Shown: piece by piece, positions 8,307 through 18,462 of the stretch
How the letters are laid out: the number at the start of each line of letters is the position of its first letter
Numbering within the stretch: position 1 is the stretch's first letter
Assembly: GCA_002813895.1 (NCBI GenBank)
Contig: CP024912.1
Span: 2,531,836 to 2,595,835 of the forward strand
Source of the DNA: Cyanobacterium sp. HL-69
GTDB taxonomy: Bacteria; Cyanobacteriota; Cyanobacteriia; Cyanobacteriales; Cyanobacteriaceae
Reading direction: 5' to 3'
Length of the DNA stretch: 64,000 nucleotides
Program-made: the position numbers and the translations under genes
Notes under the pieces: model-generated
Database searches by the model: none
What the model saw: the letters and a program-made list of their open reading frames with translations, nothing else
What the model was told of the DNA's origin: nothing

Positions 8307-9065
8307 ATGTTCAAGCATCCTGATGTTTTATGGTTAAATACAAATACCTATTTCAAGCGGTTTAACCTACCCATTATCAAATACCTATCCCGTCAAGTGT
8401 CCATTGGGCAATGGGAATATGAACAAAATCAGGATGAAGGGTGTTCTTTAGAAAGTGCGATCGCACTTTTAGACGATTATTTAACCATGGTCAAAAAACC
8501 AGTACATTTAATTGGTCACAGCACCGCAGGGGTGCTAGGTTTATTGTATGCCCGTAAATATCCAGAAAAAATAAAATCCCTAACCCTTTTAGGAGTAGGT
8601 GTAAACCCCAGTAGAGATTGGGTAGAGTATTATTACAACCTACGCAAAAACTTCCCTTGTCGTCGAGAAATTATTCTAACTCGTTTATCCCATCATCTAT
8701 TCCACTATCAAAATCACTACTATCAAAAAGCCTTCCTCAATATCCTCGACAAAGCCTTACTATATTCCCTCTCTCCCCACTCTCTCTATGAAAACCCAGA
8801 TATTCTCAAAGGAGGGATAGATAAACCCCTAATGGTGTGCGGTAGCTCAGAAGATGCTATCATATCTCCCCAAGATATGGAACAATGGCAACCTTACCTA
8901 AAAAAAGAAGATTATCTCTGTTTAATCAATCAAAGTAGTCATTTTTTTCATTATTTATCTCCCCAATGTGTAGGGCAACAAATCCTTCAATTTTTAAGTG
9001 CCACCTCAGATAACATTTTAAAATCTGAATTAGACAGAAAGATTCTTGATTTAGGTAGGTATTAA
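8307..9065 (+). CDS. Alpha/beta hydrolase
   Basis: This is a 252-residue hydrolase-fold protein with the nucleophile elbow GHSTAGV near residues 72-78. A late acid position is plausible in CGSSEDAIIS, and the catalytic-type His in NQSSHFFHYL. I start it at ATG 8307 rather than the TTG three codons earlier. There is no signal peptide. The substrate cannot be told: the lid region (YYYNLRKNFPCRREI) has no diagnostic motif. A strong terminator sits 30 bases upstream of the start, so expression either needs a promoter within that gap or read-through of a regulated leader. Confidence 0.75.
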   Translation: MFKHPDVLWLNTNTYFKRFNLPIIKYLSRQVSIGQWEYEQNQDEGCSLESAIALLDDYLTMVKKPVHLIGHSTAGVLGLLYARKYPEKIKSLTLLGVGVNPSRDWVEYYYNLRKNFPCRREIILTRLSHHLFHYQNHYYQKAFLNILDKALLYSLSPHSLYENPDILKGGIDKPLMVCGSSEDAIISPQDMEQWQPYLKKEDYLCLINQSSHFFHYLSPQCVGQQILQFLSATSDNILKSELDRKILDLGRY

Positions 9066-9090
9066 TAAGTAATTATATGTCAACATTTCA

Positions 9091-10155
9091 TTATAAAAAC
9101 TCTTGACTATTATTTTGATTTTGTAATAACTTCAATGCTTTTTTAATATCCTGAGTTTGATTTTTATTAACCACTAAAGTAGCATTACCATCACGAACAA
9201 TGACCACATCTTCTAAACCAATAGTCATAATTATTTCATCATTTTGACTACTATAAATAATTGAATTTTTAGTTTGATAATTAACACTATTAGTATTAGT
9301 TACATTATCATCATCAATTTTCGATAACAACCTTTCTAGGGCATTCCAGTCCCCCAAGTCATCCCAAGGGAAATCTGCAGGTAACACATAAGCCGAGGCC
9401 GTTTTTTCCATTAAAGCATAGTCAATGCTAATTTTTTCTAAATCAAAATATCCCTGTTCTCCCTTTTCCCGTAAAGGTTTCAATATTTGAGGGGCAAACT
9501 TTTCCAACTCTTGTAATACAAAACTTACCCCAAAAATAAACATCCCACTATTCCAGCTATAATCTCCCGTAGCGATGAATTCGGATGCGGTTTCTTGGTC
9601 TGGTTTTTCCGTAAAACGAGTTACTTTATACACAGGTAAGCCATTTATTTCTTCTTCCTTGTTTCCCTGTTGAATATAACCATAACCAGTGGAAGGATAA
9701 GTAGGGTTAATACCAAGGGTAACGATCGCCCTTTGGCTCTTTGCAAACTCAATACCTGCTAAAATAGTTTTAATGAAGCCCTCTGGAGACTCAATCCAAT
9801 GGTCGGCGGGAAAAAAACCTGCGATCGCACTTCCCCCAAAACGTCGTTCTATCTCCAAACTAGCCCAAGTAACGGCGGGGGCAGTATCTTTGCCCTCTGG
9901 CTCAACTAAAATATTTTCTGAAGGTAAAAGAGGTAGTTGTTGCCTTACATTCTCCGCCACCAAAGCCGAAGTAATCACCATCAAATTATCCCAACCATCC
10001 ACCAAAGGCAAAAGACGGTTAGCTGTAGCTTGTAAAAGACTGATACCACTGCCATCAAGACATAAAAACTGTTTCGGGCGCTGACGACGACTCAATGGCC
10101 AAAAACGCTCACCTTTTCCCCCTGCCAAAATTACGGGAATAAATTTTGATTTCAT
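9091..10155 (-). CDS. manC: Mannose-1-phosphate guanylyltransferase
   Basis: The enzyme makes GDP-mannose from GTP and mannose 1-phosphate for cell-surface polysaccharides. The 354-residue protein has the pyrophosphorylase signature AGGKGERFWPLSRRQRPKQF near the N-terminus, FFPADHW, TRFTEKPD and WNSGMFIF. It is the short monofunctional form without the C-terminal phosphomannose isomerase domain of bifunctional ManC/AlgA. It ends with an Asn/Gln-rich tail. It converges with the alpha/beta hydrolase. Confidence 0.9.
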   Translation of the reverse strand: MKSKFIPVILAGGKGERFWPLSRRQRPKQFLCLDGSGISLLQATANRLLPLVDGWDNLMVITSALVAENVRQQLPLLPSENILVEPEGKDTAPAVTWASLEIERRFGGSAIAGFFPADHWIESPEGFIKTILAGIEFAKSQRAIVTLGINPTYPSTGYGYIQQGNKEEEINGLPVYKVTRFTEKPDQETASEFIATGDYSWNSGMFIFGVSFVLQELEKFAPQILKPLREKGEQGYFDLEKISIDYALMEKTASAYVLPADFPWDDLGDWNALERLLSKIDDDNVTNTNSVNYQTKNSIIYSSQNDEIIMTIGLEDVVIVRDGNATLVVNKNQTQDIKKALKLLQNQNNSQEFL

Positions 10156-10218
10156 GTTTATAAAAAACTAAATTAATTAATAATACTAAATCTTATAGTA
10201 ATAATATATTAATCGTGG

Positions 10219-10308
10219 CGGGGAAGAGGGAACGGGGAACAGGCAACAGTTAATAATGGTTTACTGTCAATTATCCATTATCCATTATCCATTATCCATT
10301 ATTCATTG
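10219..10308. repeat. Short tandem repeats incl. CCATTAT heptamers
   Basis: A GGGAACGGGGAACAGGCAAC-type run (10225-10250) is followed by five CCATTAT heptamers (10270-10308). The same heptamer array recurs at 46620-46654, and degenerate forms lie near 18370-18425 and 38756-38791. They sit in gaps after or before genes. Confidence 0.8.
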
Positions 10309-11667
10309 CTTTCCTGCTAAAGTTTGAAATCGCCACACAAAAACCACAGAGGCAATTACTACCCCAATCAAAAGTCCTAACCACAAGCCCACAGCCCCCA
10401 AATTTAAACCAAATGCAAACCAATAACTACAGGTTAAACCAATACACCAATAAAATAAGAAACTTAAAACCATTGGTACATGGGTATCCTGTAAACCTTG
10501 CAACGCCCCATAGGCAATTTTTTGCACTCCATCAAAGATATGGGCGATCGCCGCTACCCGTAAAATAGAGACTGCAAGGGATACAATAGGCGCATTTTCT
10601 GGCTCAAGCACATTAATATATAACCCCACAATTTGCTGAGGAAACACCAACAACACCACCACAATCAAAGCAGTCCATAAAGTTCCCACCGTAACACTAA
10701 CTAACCCTGCTTGACGGATGCCTAACATATTCTCTTGCCCAAACCATTTACCAACCCTAGCAGTGGCAGCAAACGACATCCCCAATGGCACCATATAAAT
10801 GATATTCATGGTTTGAAAAACAATCTGATGGGCGGCTAATCCATCGGTACCAAATTCTGCCATCAGATAGCTTACTGCGGTATATACCCCAACCTCAAGG
10901 GTAGTAAAGACTCCAATGGGTATCCCGATTGTCAGCAATTTCCATAGTGTTTTTGGTTTTAACTGATGGAGATGGGAAAAGAATTGATAGTCTTTAAAAT
11001 GTTCACTCACAGAAAGATAAATAATTAAAGCCCCAAACATCCCCCACCATGTGAGAGTAGAAGCCAAAGCCAACCCTGCCAATTCTAAACGAGGAAATCC
11101 CCACACCCCAAAGCCCAAAACATAGTTACCCAAAATATTAAAACCCGTGGCGATGGTAACAATCCAAAAAATAGGACGGGCTTGGGATAGAGCAGAAACT
11201 ACACCCCGTAACATGGCAAAGCCCAACGCAGGAAATAAGCCCCACAACATAATATCAAGGTATGTACTGCCTAATTCTACGGTGGTGCTATCTAATCCTA
11301 ACCCCCCCACTAAACTATCAAAGTGGGCGGTGACTATCATAATGGGAATGGAGAGGAGTAGTGATAACCATAACCCCTGTCGGGTACATTGTTCGATGTC
11401 ATTTTTATTACCTGCACCATAGGCATTTGCCACTAAGGGAGTAACACCCATAACGATGCCACTGGTGGCTATCATGATAGAAAAAAAGGTAATGAAAGCT
11501 AACGCACCAGCCGCCAAAATTTCGTTGCCCAAATGTCCCATCATCACGGTATCAGCGAATCCTGTGGTTAACTGTGCCACCTGGGCGCTGGCTAGGGGTA
11601 TGGCTAGTTTTAAGAATGCCCTGATTTCTGTACGAATACCCAATTTTGAATCATTGGGAATGGTCAT
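10303..11667 (-). CDS. MATE family efflux transporter
   Basis: The 454-residue protein has about twelve membrane segments in two repeats, as MATE exporters do. The start reads EIRAFLKLAIPLASAQVAQL, followed by GFADTVMMGHLGNEILAAGA, the typical first-helix signature. The second half repeats the pattern (GVFTTLEVGVYTAVSYLMAE). Such carriers extrude cationic compounds with Na+ or H+ exchange; the substrate cannot be read. The gene is 30 bases after the lipA start, so lipA and this gene are co-oriented (lipA upstream). Confidence 0.88.
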   Translation of the reverse strand: MTIPNDSKLGIRTEIRAFLKLAIPLASAQVAQLTTGFADTVMMGHLGNEILAAGALAFITFFSIMIATSGIVMGVTPLVANAYGAGNKNDIEQCTRQGLWLSLLLSIPIMIVTAHFDSLVGGLGLDSTTVELGSTYLDIMLWGLFPALGFAMLRGVVSALSQARPIFWIVTIATGFNILGNYVLGFGVWGFPRLELAGLALASTLTWWGMFGALIIYLSVSEHFKDYQFFSHLHQLKPKTLWKLLTIGIPIGVFTTLEVGVYTAVSYLMAEFGTDGLAAHQIVFQTMNIIYMVPLGMSFAATARVGKWFGQENMLGIRQAGLVSVTVGTLWTALIVVVLLVFPQQIVGLYINVLEPENAPIVSLAVSILRVAAIAHIFDGVQKIAYGALQGLQDTHVPMVLSFLFYWCIGLTCSYWFAFGLNLGAVGLWLGLLIGVVIASVVFVWRFQTLAGKQ

Positions 11668-11697
11668 GTTAAAAAATCTCCAGTGTCCTTTATTTCT

Positions 11698-12579
11698 TTA
11701 TTCCCCCGCATGGTAAGAACTACGCACCAAAGGAGCACTACGAACATGACTAAAACCCATTTTAAGGGCGATCGCCCCTAACTCTTCAAATTCTTTAGGA
11801 GTCCAGTATTTTTCCACAGGTAAATGAGCCAAAGACGGACGCATATATTGACCGATGGTGATGCGATCGCACTTTATGCCCCTCAAATCCTCCAAAGTAG
11901 AAACAATCTCCTCCTTGGTTTCTCCCAAACCCAACATTAAACCCGATTTCGTGGGAATACTATCATCAAATTCCTTCACCAAATCCAAAACCCGCAACGA
12001 GCGCTCATACTTACCCCCCCGACGCACAGGATTTTGTAACCGTGGCACCGTTTCCACATTGTGATTATAACAAGCAGGTTTTGCCCCCACCACCGTAGCC
12101 ACCCTGAGCGCCTGTTGATTTTCCGCATCCTTCCCCGTACCAAAATCAGGAGTCAACACCTCAATTTGTGTCTTGGGGTTAACCTTCCTAACCTCATCCA
12201 TCACCTTCACAAACCAACTTGCCCCTCCATCAGGCAAATCATCCCTCGCCACCGAAGTCAACACCACGTAACGCAACCCTAACAATTTTACCGCTTCCGC
12301 CACCTTTTTTGGCTCATCAGGATCAAGACTCATGGGCGCCTCCCCCTTATCCACCTGACAAAAAGCACAACTACGGGTGCATATATGCCCCATCAACAAA
12401 AAAGTAGCGGTGCCGTTAGCATAACATTCCCCACGATTGGGGCAACGTCCTTCTTCACAAATAGTATGAATTTCCCTTTGTTTAACAATTTTTTGCACCC
12501 GAGAAATTTCCGAGGCTTTACCAATGGGGGTTTTTAACCAGCTAGGCAAAGGTGCAGGAGATGAAACCCTTGAAGTCAT
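11698..12579 (-). CDS. lipA: Lipoyl synthase
   Basis: LipA is a radical-SAM enzyme that inserts two sulfurs into octanoyl groups on E2 and GcvH. The 293-residue protein shows the auxiliary cluster motif CX4CX5C ([12 protein letters not shown]) and the SAM cluster motif CTRSCAFC. It also has the family C-terminal serine motif (RSSYHAGE; Arg-Ser-Ser-Tyr ligates the auxiliary cluster). The length fits. Upstream is a 264-base divergent region with the FAD oxidoreductase gene. Confidence 0.96.
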   Translation of the reverse strand: MTSRVSSPAPLPSWLKTPIGKASEISRVQKIVKQREIHTICEEGRCPNRGECYANGTATFLLMGHICTRSCAFCQVDKGEAPMSLDPDEPKKVAEAVKLLGLRYVVLTSVARDDLPDGGASWFVKVMDEVRKVNPKTQIEVLTPDFGTGKDAENQQALRVATVVGAKPACYNHNVETVPRLQNPVRRGGKYERSLRVLDLVKEFDDSIPTKSGLMLGLGETKEEIVSTLEDLRGIKCDRITIGQYMRPSLAHLPVEKYWTPKEFEELGAIALKMGFSHVRSAPLVRSSYHAGE

Positions 12580-12843
12580 AAATTTCCAAAAAACTACAAA
12601 GTTGTTGCGATGTAGTTAATGCTAACATATTCGTGGTGACAATTTATGGTTTTTTGTTTTGTCTGGTAAAGTCGCAGAGTGACGAGGGTAAGAAAAGATT
12701 TTTAAGTTTTGCTTAAGAGGGAAAAGTTTTGGCTTATTTCATAAAAAATATATATAAAAAAAGGAGTTGTTAGAGTTATTATATAAGTATATATTTGCTA
12801 TCAATCTTTAAGTTATTATTTTTTTTGTTTTTTATTTATAAAT

Positions 12844-14175
12844 ATGTCCTCGATTAACTACCAAAATATTATCAATAAACTAGGCAATATTAAAATAATA
12901 ATTGACTCAGAACAAGTCAAAAAATTATCTCAAGATTACTATTATTTTAGCCCTATTTTATTAAATAAATTAGCAGATAAAAAAGCTGATTTAATTGTTC
13001 AGCCTAGCAATGAAGAAGAAGTTTTAAAAGTTGCTCAAATCTGTGTAAACCACAAAATTCCTCTAACAGTAAGGGGTGCTGGTACAGGAAATTATGGGCA
13101 ATGTATCCCTCTCCATGGTGGAATTGTCCTAGATATGACTGAAATGAGGCAAATTCATTGGATAAAAAATGGCTCTGCCTGTGTACAAGCGGGAGTAAAA
13201 ATGGCAACCGTAGAAAGGGCAACCCGCAAGGAAGGATGGGAATTACGGATGATACCATCAACCTATAAAATCGCTACCATCGGGGGCTTTTTTGGGGGTG
13301 GTAGTGGGGGCATTGGTTCGATAAATTATGGACAATTAAGAGATAGGGGAAATCTTCACCGAGTAAAGGTTGTAACCCTTGAAGATGAGCCGAGAATTTT
13401 GGAACTAAAAGGAGATGAAACCAATCAAATTAACCATGCCTATGGTACTAATGGTATTATCACAGAATTAGAAATTCCCCTCGCTCCAGCTTATAATTGG
13501 TTAGATGTCATTGTTACTTTCCCTCACTTTATGAATGCCGCTCAATTTGCCCAACATTTGGCAGATAGTGATGGTATTATTAAGAGATTAATTAGTGTCC
13601 ATGCTAGTCCTATTCCCGAATATTTTATAGCTCTCAAAAACTACTTATCAAAGGGAGAAAGCTGTGCTTTATTAACGGTTAGTGAAAACTCTATAAATTC
13701 TTTATCAGAATTAGTAAAAGAATATCAAGGTAAAATCACTTATCAAGAAGATTTAGAGAAAAAAAATAGCCTTAATTTAATAGAATTTACGTGGAATCAT
13801 ACCACCTTTCATGCCCGTAATATTGACCCTAATATTACCTATTTACAAACCTTCTTTTTTACCCTCGAAAAAGTAGAGCAAATGTATAAAACTTTTGGGG
13901 ATGAGGTAATGATACACCTCGAATTTATGAGGCTAGGAGGTAAAGCTATCCCTGCAGGATTGCAGTTGGTAAGATATACCAATGAAGAGCGATTGAACGA
14001 AATTATCCAGTATCACGAACAAAATGGGGCTTTTATTGCCAATCCCCATACCTATATATTAGAAGATGGAGGAAGAAAACACATTGAACCTGAGCAACTA
14101 AAATTTAAAAAAATGGTTGATCCTTATGGTTTAATGAATCAAGGTAAAATGAAGGCATGGACAGAAAATAGTTAA
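12844..14175 (+). CDS. FAD-binding oxidoreductase (GlcD-like fold)
   Basis: The 443-residue protein has a PCMH-type FAD domain. Visible features are the VQPSNEEEVLKVAQICVNHK entry, RGAGTGNYGQCIPLHGGIVL for the pyrophosphate loop, and GGFFGGGSGGIGSINYGQLR. The C-terminal half carries the substrate domain and ends GLMNQGKMKAW, like the GKMF-type ends of glycolate and lactate oxidase subunits. The substrate is unknown; it lacks iron-sulfur motifs. It stands upstream of the caspase-like gene with an 85-base gap. Confidence 0.8.
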   Translation: MSSINYQNIINKLGNIKIIIDSEQVKKLSQDYYYFSPILLNKLADKKADLIVQPSNEEEVLKVAQICVNHKIPLTVRGAGTGNYGQCIPLHGGIVLDMTEMRQIHWIKNGSACVQAGVKMATVERATRKEGWELRMIPSTYKIATIGGFFGGGSGGIGSINYGQLRDRGNLHRVKVVTLEDEPRILELKGDETNQINHAYGTNGIITELEIPLAPAYNWLDVIVTFPHFMNAAQFAQHLADSDGIIKRLISVHASPIPEYFIALKNYLSKGESCALLTVSENSINSLSELVKEYQGKITYQEDLEKKNSLNLIEFTWNHTTFHARNIDPNITYLQTFFFTLEKVEQMYKTFGDEVMIHLEFMRLGGKAIPAGLQLVRYTNEERLNEIIQYHEQNGAFIANPHTYILEDGGRKHIEPEQLKFKKMVDPYGLMNQGKMKAWTENS

Positions 14176-14260
14176 TTTCTGGTAAGTGTAATCACTCCCC
14201 ATAAATGAAAAGATTTAATTTTTGGAAATCAATCAAATATCAATTGCCTAACACCTAATT

Positions 14261-16399
14261 ATGAAACTTAATCGACGTACTTTTTTACAGGGGGCTGGTT
14301 TAAGTATTGCCTCTTTGGGAGGTTTTTTTGGTGAGACAATTTTACCTCGACACGAGTTAAGCCGTTATGCCCAAGCTTTGGGAGCATCTGATTCCCGAAA
14401 GTTAGCCCTTTTGGTTGGTATCAACCAATATTCATCCACCAACAATAATCTACGGGGTTGTGTGACGGATGTTGATTTACAAAGGGAGTTGTTAGTTTCT
14501 CGTTTTGGTTTTAATCCGCAAGATATTGTAACTTTAACGAATAAGGAAGCGTCGAGAAAATCTATTTTGACGGCTTTTGAGGAGCATTTGGCAAAACAGG
14601 TAAGGGAAAATGATGTGGTTGTTTTTCATTTTAGTGGTTATGGACGACAGGTAAGATTGAATAATGGTGACAAAAGTTTAACAGAAAGTTTGATTACCTC
14701 TGGTAGTAGTTTCAAGGGCGATGGTAATAATGAAGATATTTTATTAGATAGTTTAATTAGTTTATTTCAATCTCTGAAAACCAGTCGTTATACTCTCATT
14801 TTGGATACCAGTTATCAACCTTTTGAGGTATCTACGTCAACTAAGTTATGGTTAAGGTCTTATCGTGGTGATAATATACCTGTTATTAGTAGTGAGGAGT
14901 TAGCTTTTAATAAAGAGATTAAACAAAAAAATAAAAGTTCTAATTCTTTGTTAAAAGGAAATAAGTCTGGGGGGATAATTTTTACCTCAGCGACAGAAGG
15001 ATTAGCCACAGAAATTACCAGTAATAGTTTTAATGCAGGTTTATTTACTTACAGCTTAACTCATTCTTTATGGCAAAATGTTGCCCCTATTACTAATCTA
15101 ATTTTGACAAAAAAAGTAGCGGCTAATATTGCTCTTATTAATGGCGAATTGAAATATACTAATGTTACTTTGGCAATTAAAAATGATCTTGCTCCTTATT
15201 ATATCCCAGCGGATGAAGAACATCATGGGGATACTGTTATAAAAAGTGTAAATAAAAATAATAATGTTGAGTTTGATTTAGTGGGTTTACCCTTATTAGT
15301 ATTGTTTAATTATGGGATAAATTCTTGTTTTTCGACAGAAATTGATCTTTCTCAAAATGTGGTAATTCAAGTTAATTCTTTGATAGGAAATAAGGCTAAA
15401 GGAGTTATTCTAAAAGGAATTGATAAGGTAGAAACTGGTTTAGTTTTACGGGAAGCGGTGAGGGTAATTCCTCGAGAAATTGATTTGATGGTAAGTTTGG
15501 ATAGTAGTTTACAAAGAATTGAGAGGGTGGATGCTACTAGCGCTTTGACTTCTGTGGGGGATATTAAGGCGATTAATTTGGGAGATGCTTACGGAGATTG
15601 TATTTTAGGGAAGTTAACTTCTAATGGTAGTTATGGTTTATTTTCTCAGGCGGGGGTATTGTTACCTAATACCATGGCAAAAATTCCTAATGAGGCGGTT
15701 TCAACGGCGGTTAAAAGGTTAAGTAATCCTTTGAGGAATAAGTTGGCTCAAAAGTTAGTTAATTTGACTCTCAATGGTAATGCTTCTCGTTTACCTGTTC
15801 GGGTAGCGGTGGAATATTCTCAGAATAAACAGAATTATATTAGTTATCAAAAAACTTCTTATAGTTTACCGTTAGAGAATCAAAAATCTAATATAAAAGC
15901 TACTCCTAATATTATCCAACAAAAGCAATTAATTAATATTTCTGCTGGTTCTTCTTTTTCTATTTCTATTCATAATGAAAATGACTATGATCTTTACTAT
16001 ATCATAATTGGTTTTAACTCTTCGGGAAGGGCGATCGCCTATTTCTCCACGGAAAATGTCATGGTAAATGCCCAAGAAACTTTTGTAATTCCTAATGAAA
16101 AAAGTTCAATAAAATTAATAGATAATGGAAATCAAGGCATTGGAGAATTAATTATCATTTGCTCTCAATCTCCTTTTAATAATACTTTTAATGAACTATA
16201 TAAAAACAGTAAAAATAGTTTAGAAGAAGAATCAGTAATTGTCCTTGAAAATCCTGTGGCTGTTGCCCAATCCATTCTTTTAGATTTACACGAAGGCAGT
16301 GGCATTACTGCCGATTTAGTACCTAATTTATCGGATGTTTATGCCTTTGATTTGAGTAACTGGGTAAGTTTTAACTTCGTTTATGAAATTGACAGTTAA
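14261..16399 (+). CDS. Caspase-fold protein with Tyr/Ser in place of the catalytic dyad
   Basis: The 712-residue protein begins with a twin-arginine signal (NRRTFLQGAG). A caspase-like (peptidase C14) domain follows at residues 45-300: KLALLVGINQY, LRGCVTDVDLQ, then VVFHFSGYGRQV and LILDTSYQPF. In active orthocaspases the His of SGHG and the Cys of DxCHSG form the dyad. Here those positions are Tyr127 and Ser184, so cysteine protease activity is not expected. Pseudo-orthocaspases with this Tyr-Ser exchange are known in cyanobacteria. The C-terminal 300 residues hold a DUF4384-like region (YSQNKQNYISYQK, SFSISIHNENDYDLYYIIIG). Periplasmic export by Tat is inferred. Confidence 0.85.
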   Translation: MKLNRRTFLQGAGLSIASLGGFFGETILPRHELSRYAQALGASDSRKLALLVGINQYSSTNNNLRGCVTDVDLQRELLVSRFGFNPQDIVTLTNKEASRKSILTAFEEHLAKQVRENDVVVFHFSGYGRQVRLNNGDKSLTESLITSGSSFKGDGNNEDILLDSLISLFQSLKTSRYTLILDTSYQPFEVSTSTKLWLRSYRGDNIPVISSEELAFNKEIKQKNKSSNSLLKGNKSGGIIFTSATEGLATEITSNSFNAGLFTYSLTHSLWQNVAPITNLILTKKVAANIALINGELKYTNVTLAIKNDLAPYYIPADEEHHGDTVIKSVNKNNNVEFDLVGLPLLVLFNYGINSCFSTEIDLSQNVVIQVNSLIGNKAKGVILKGIDKVETGLVLREAVRVIPREIDLMVSLDSSLQRIERVDATSALTSVGDIKAINLGDAYGDCILGKLTSNGSYGLFSQAGVLLPNTMAKIPNEAVSTAVKRLSNPLRNKLAQKLVNLTLNGNASRLPVRVAVEYSQNKQNYISYQKTSYSLPLENQKSNIKATPNIIQQKQLINISAGSSFSISIHNENDYDLYYIIIGFNSSGRAIAYFSTENVMVNAQETFVIPNEKSSIKLIDNGNQGIGELIIICSQSPFNNTFNELYKNSKNSLEEESVIVLENPVAVAQSILLDLHEGSGITADLVPNLSDVYAFDLSNWVSFNFVYEIDS

Positions 16400-16426
16400 A
16401 GAGTTCATAACAAAAAAGTTTTAGGA

Positions 16427-18277
16427 CTAAAAAGGTAAATCTTCATCATCTTCTATATCTAACGGAGGGCGATTAATAACTTTTATTTCTGGGGCTGGAA
16501 TAATAAAAAGTGGTGGTTCAACATCATCAATAATTTCACCGTTGACACTTTTAGCAAATTTTTCGGCAACTTGTTTTAGTTGGGCAGGAGATACCACCCT
16601 AACCATGTCACTATCTGCAACCACTGGCTGAGGTGTTAGGTTTATAACTTCTTCTTTTTCCTCTACCGATGGCGTTTTAATGGGAGGAGGAGGACTATAT
16701 TCTACGATTTTTTCTACGGCAGGGGGTGGAGAGTTATCAGAGGATTTTTTTTTAGTTTCTTTTTCTTCCACCTGAAATACCAAATTAATGGATTTGCCTA
16801 AAACTTGACTGAAGGCTTTTTCCATGGCGGGTTGATGTTGTTTACTTAGTTTGAGGAAGATTTCTTTAATCACACCGATGGTAATTACAGTGCTTTGATA
16901 GTCGATGATACTACATTGTTGTAGGAGAAAACTTTTTGTCATCACGCTCTCAATGGTAACGGCTACTTTTTCTTTTAACTCCTCTAGGGAAGTAAATTCA
17001 AGGTTAGAGGTAATGGGGGGAGTTGGCGTTTCTGGGGGTGATGGTTGTTGGGGTTGAATAGTTGAGGGTTGAGATTCATTGGCTACTGGGGGAGTAGGAG
17101 AAACCTTTTTTTGAGCGGTAGGGGTAGGGGATGAAGGTGCAATAGGGGTTGGAGTAACTACGGCATTAGTTGTGGTAACTACTCTATTGGCGGAGGGAAG
17201 AAGATTAAGGAGGGTAATTTCTAGCCAGAGGCGAGGTTGGGTAGTATTTTTGATTTGAAATTCGCTATCTTTTAATTTTTTTTGCCCTTGAAGGATGGTT
17301 TCAATATGCCAATGTTGGGCAGTTTGACATAGTTTTTGCCATGTTTCTTCGGTGACGGTGACTAAGTCCGATCGCCCCGGGGCAGTTTTTGCTATCAATA
17401 GGCTAAGATAGAAGTTAGCGAGGTTTTGTAGCAGTATTAAAGGTTCTCTACCCCTATCCAAGAGTTTGCGACATTGTACGATTGCTGTTTCTGAATTATC
17501 CGAGGCGATCGCATTTAACAACTCCAATAAATCTTGCTCAGATACCGAACCCACCAAATCCCATACCTTTTGGGTGGTAATAGTACCCGATAACAAACTT
17601 AGTTGATCCAACAAACTCTCCGCATCCCTCATCCCTCCATTGGAAAGTTGTGCCACCAAACTCAATGCTCCAGAATCGATGTCTATGGACTCCTCCGTGG
17701 CGATATACCGCAAGTGTTTGACCATGGCATCAAGGGGGATACGACGATAATCAAACCGCTGACAACGGCTGATAATGGTGGGTAAAACCCTTTGGGGGTC
17801 TGTGGTTGCTAAGACAAAAATTACCCTACTCGGTGGCTCTTCTAAGGTTTTTAAGAGGGCATTAAATGCCGCCGTACTGAGCATATGGCATTCGTCGATT
17901 ACATACACCTTATAACGACACTGCACGGGGGCAAACTGTACCCGCTCAATAATTTCTCTGATGTTGTCAACCCCCGTATTACTAGCCGCATCAATTTCAA
18001 TGACATCAAGGGCCGAACCGTTGGTAATACTCACACAGGCTTCACACTTTCCGCAGGGAGTAGGGGTAGGTTTATCGGTAGCCATACAGTTTAATGATTT
18101 GGCTAAAATACGGGCGCTGGAGGTTTTTCCTGTACCCCTAGGACCACAAAATAGATAGGCAGGGGCTATTCTCCCTGATGTGAGGGCGTTACTCAGAGTC
18201 TGGGCGATCGCATCTTGTCCTGCTAATTGGGCAAAGGTTTGGGGACGATATTTGTGGTGTAAAGGCTCGTAAGTCAC
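16427..18277 (-). CDS. dnaX: DNA polymerase III gamma/tau subunit
   Basis: This is the clamp-loader ATPase. The 616-residue protein has Walker A GPRGTGKT (residues 45-52), a zinc-binding loop with Cys64, Cys75, Cys78 and Cys81, Walker B VIDECHMLS, and sensor and arginine-finger region SRCQRFDY. The C-terminal 250 residues are Pro/Thr/Ser-rich with acidic ends, the tau-like tail. No intein interrupts it, in contrast to Synechocystis DnaX. It converges with the caspase-like gene. Confidence 0.95.
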   Translation of the reverse strand: MTYEPLHHKYRPQTFAQLAGQDAIAQTLSNALTSGRIAPAYLFCGPRGTGKTSSARILAKSLNCMATDKPTPTPCGKCEACVSITNGSALDVIEIDAASNTGVDNIREIIERVQFAPVQCRYKVYVIDECHMLSTAAFNALLKTLEEPPSRVIFVLATTDPQRVLPTIISRCQRFDYRRIPLDAMVKHLRYIATEESIDIDSGALSLVAQLSNGGMRDAESLLDQLSLLSGTITTQKVWDLVGSVSEQDLLELLNAIASDNSETAIVQCRKLLDRGREPLILLQNLANFYLSLLIAKTAPGRSDLVTVTEETWQKLCQTAQHWHIETILQGQKKLKDSEFQIKNTTQPRLWLEITLLNLLPSANRVVTTTNAVVTPTPIAPSSPTPTAQKKVSPTPPVANESQPSTIQPQQPSPPETPTPPITSNLEFTSLEELKEKVAVTIESVMTKSFLLQQCSIIDYQSTVITIGVIKEIFLKLSKQHQPAMEKAFSQVLGKSINLVFQVEEKETKKKSSDNSPPPAVEKIVEYSPPPPIKTPSVEEKEEVINLTPQPVVADSDMVRVVSPAQLKQVAEKFAKSVNGEIIDDVEPPLFIIPAPEIKVINRPPLDIEDDEDLPF

Positions 18278-18462
18278 AGCAATTATTATCTATGGGGAAA
18301 ATGGTGAAATGGAGAAGAGGGATTATATTTAAGGGCTACTCAATCAAGTTTAATGGTCTATTATTTTTATGTCTATGGTTTTATCCATTGTCTCGTCCAT
18401 TGTCAATTGTTATCAGTTATTATTAAATATCAATAGAATAAGGGTTTTCGTTCTCAAAGGTA
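18278..18462. other. Divergent spacer with degenerate heptamer repeats
   Basis: This 185-base spacer between dnaX and the TPR gene has degenerate CCATTGTC and ATTGTC repeats (18370-18425). It must contain both promoters, but none is clear. Confidence 0.4.

Noticed and set aside
10270..10308. Heptamer array as a CRISPR
   Set aside because: Units are seven bases with no spacers and no cas genes nearby; it is a simple tandem repeat.
17300..18277. Intein in dnaX
   Set aside because: The ATPase motifs run without interruption and the protein length fits an intein-free gamma/tau subunit.
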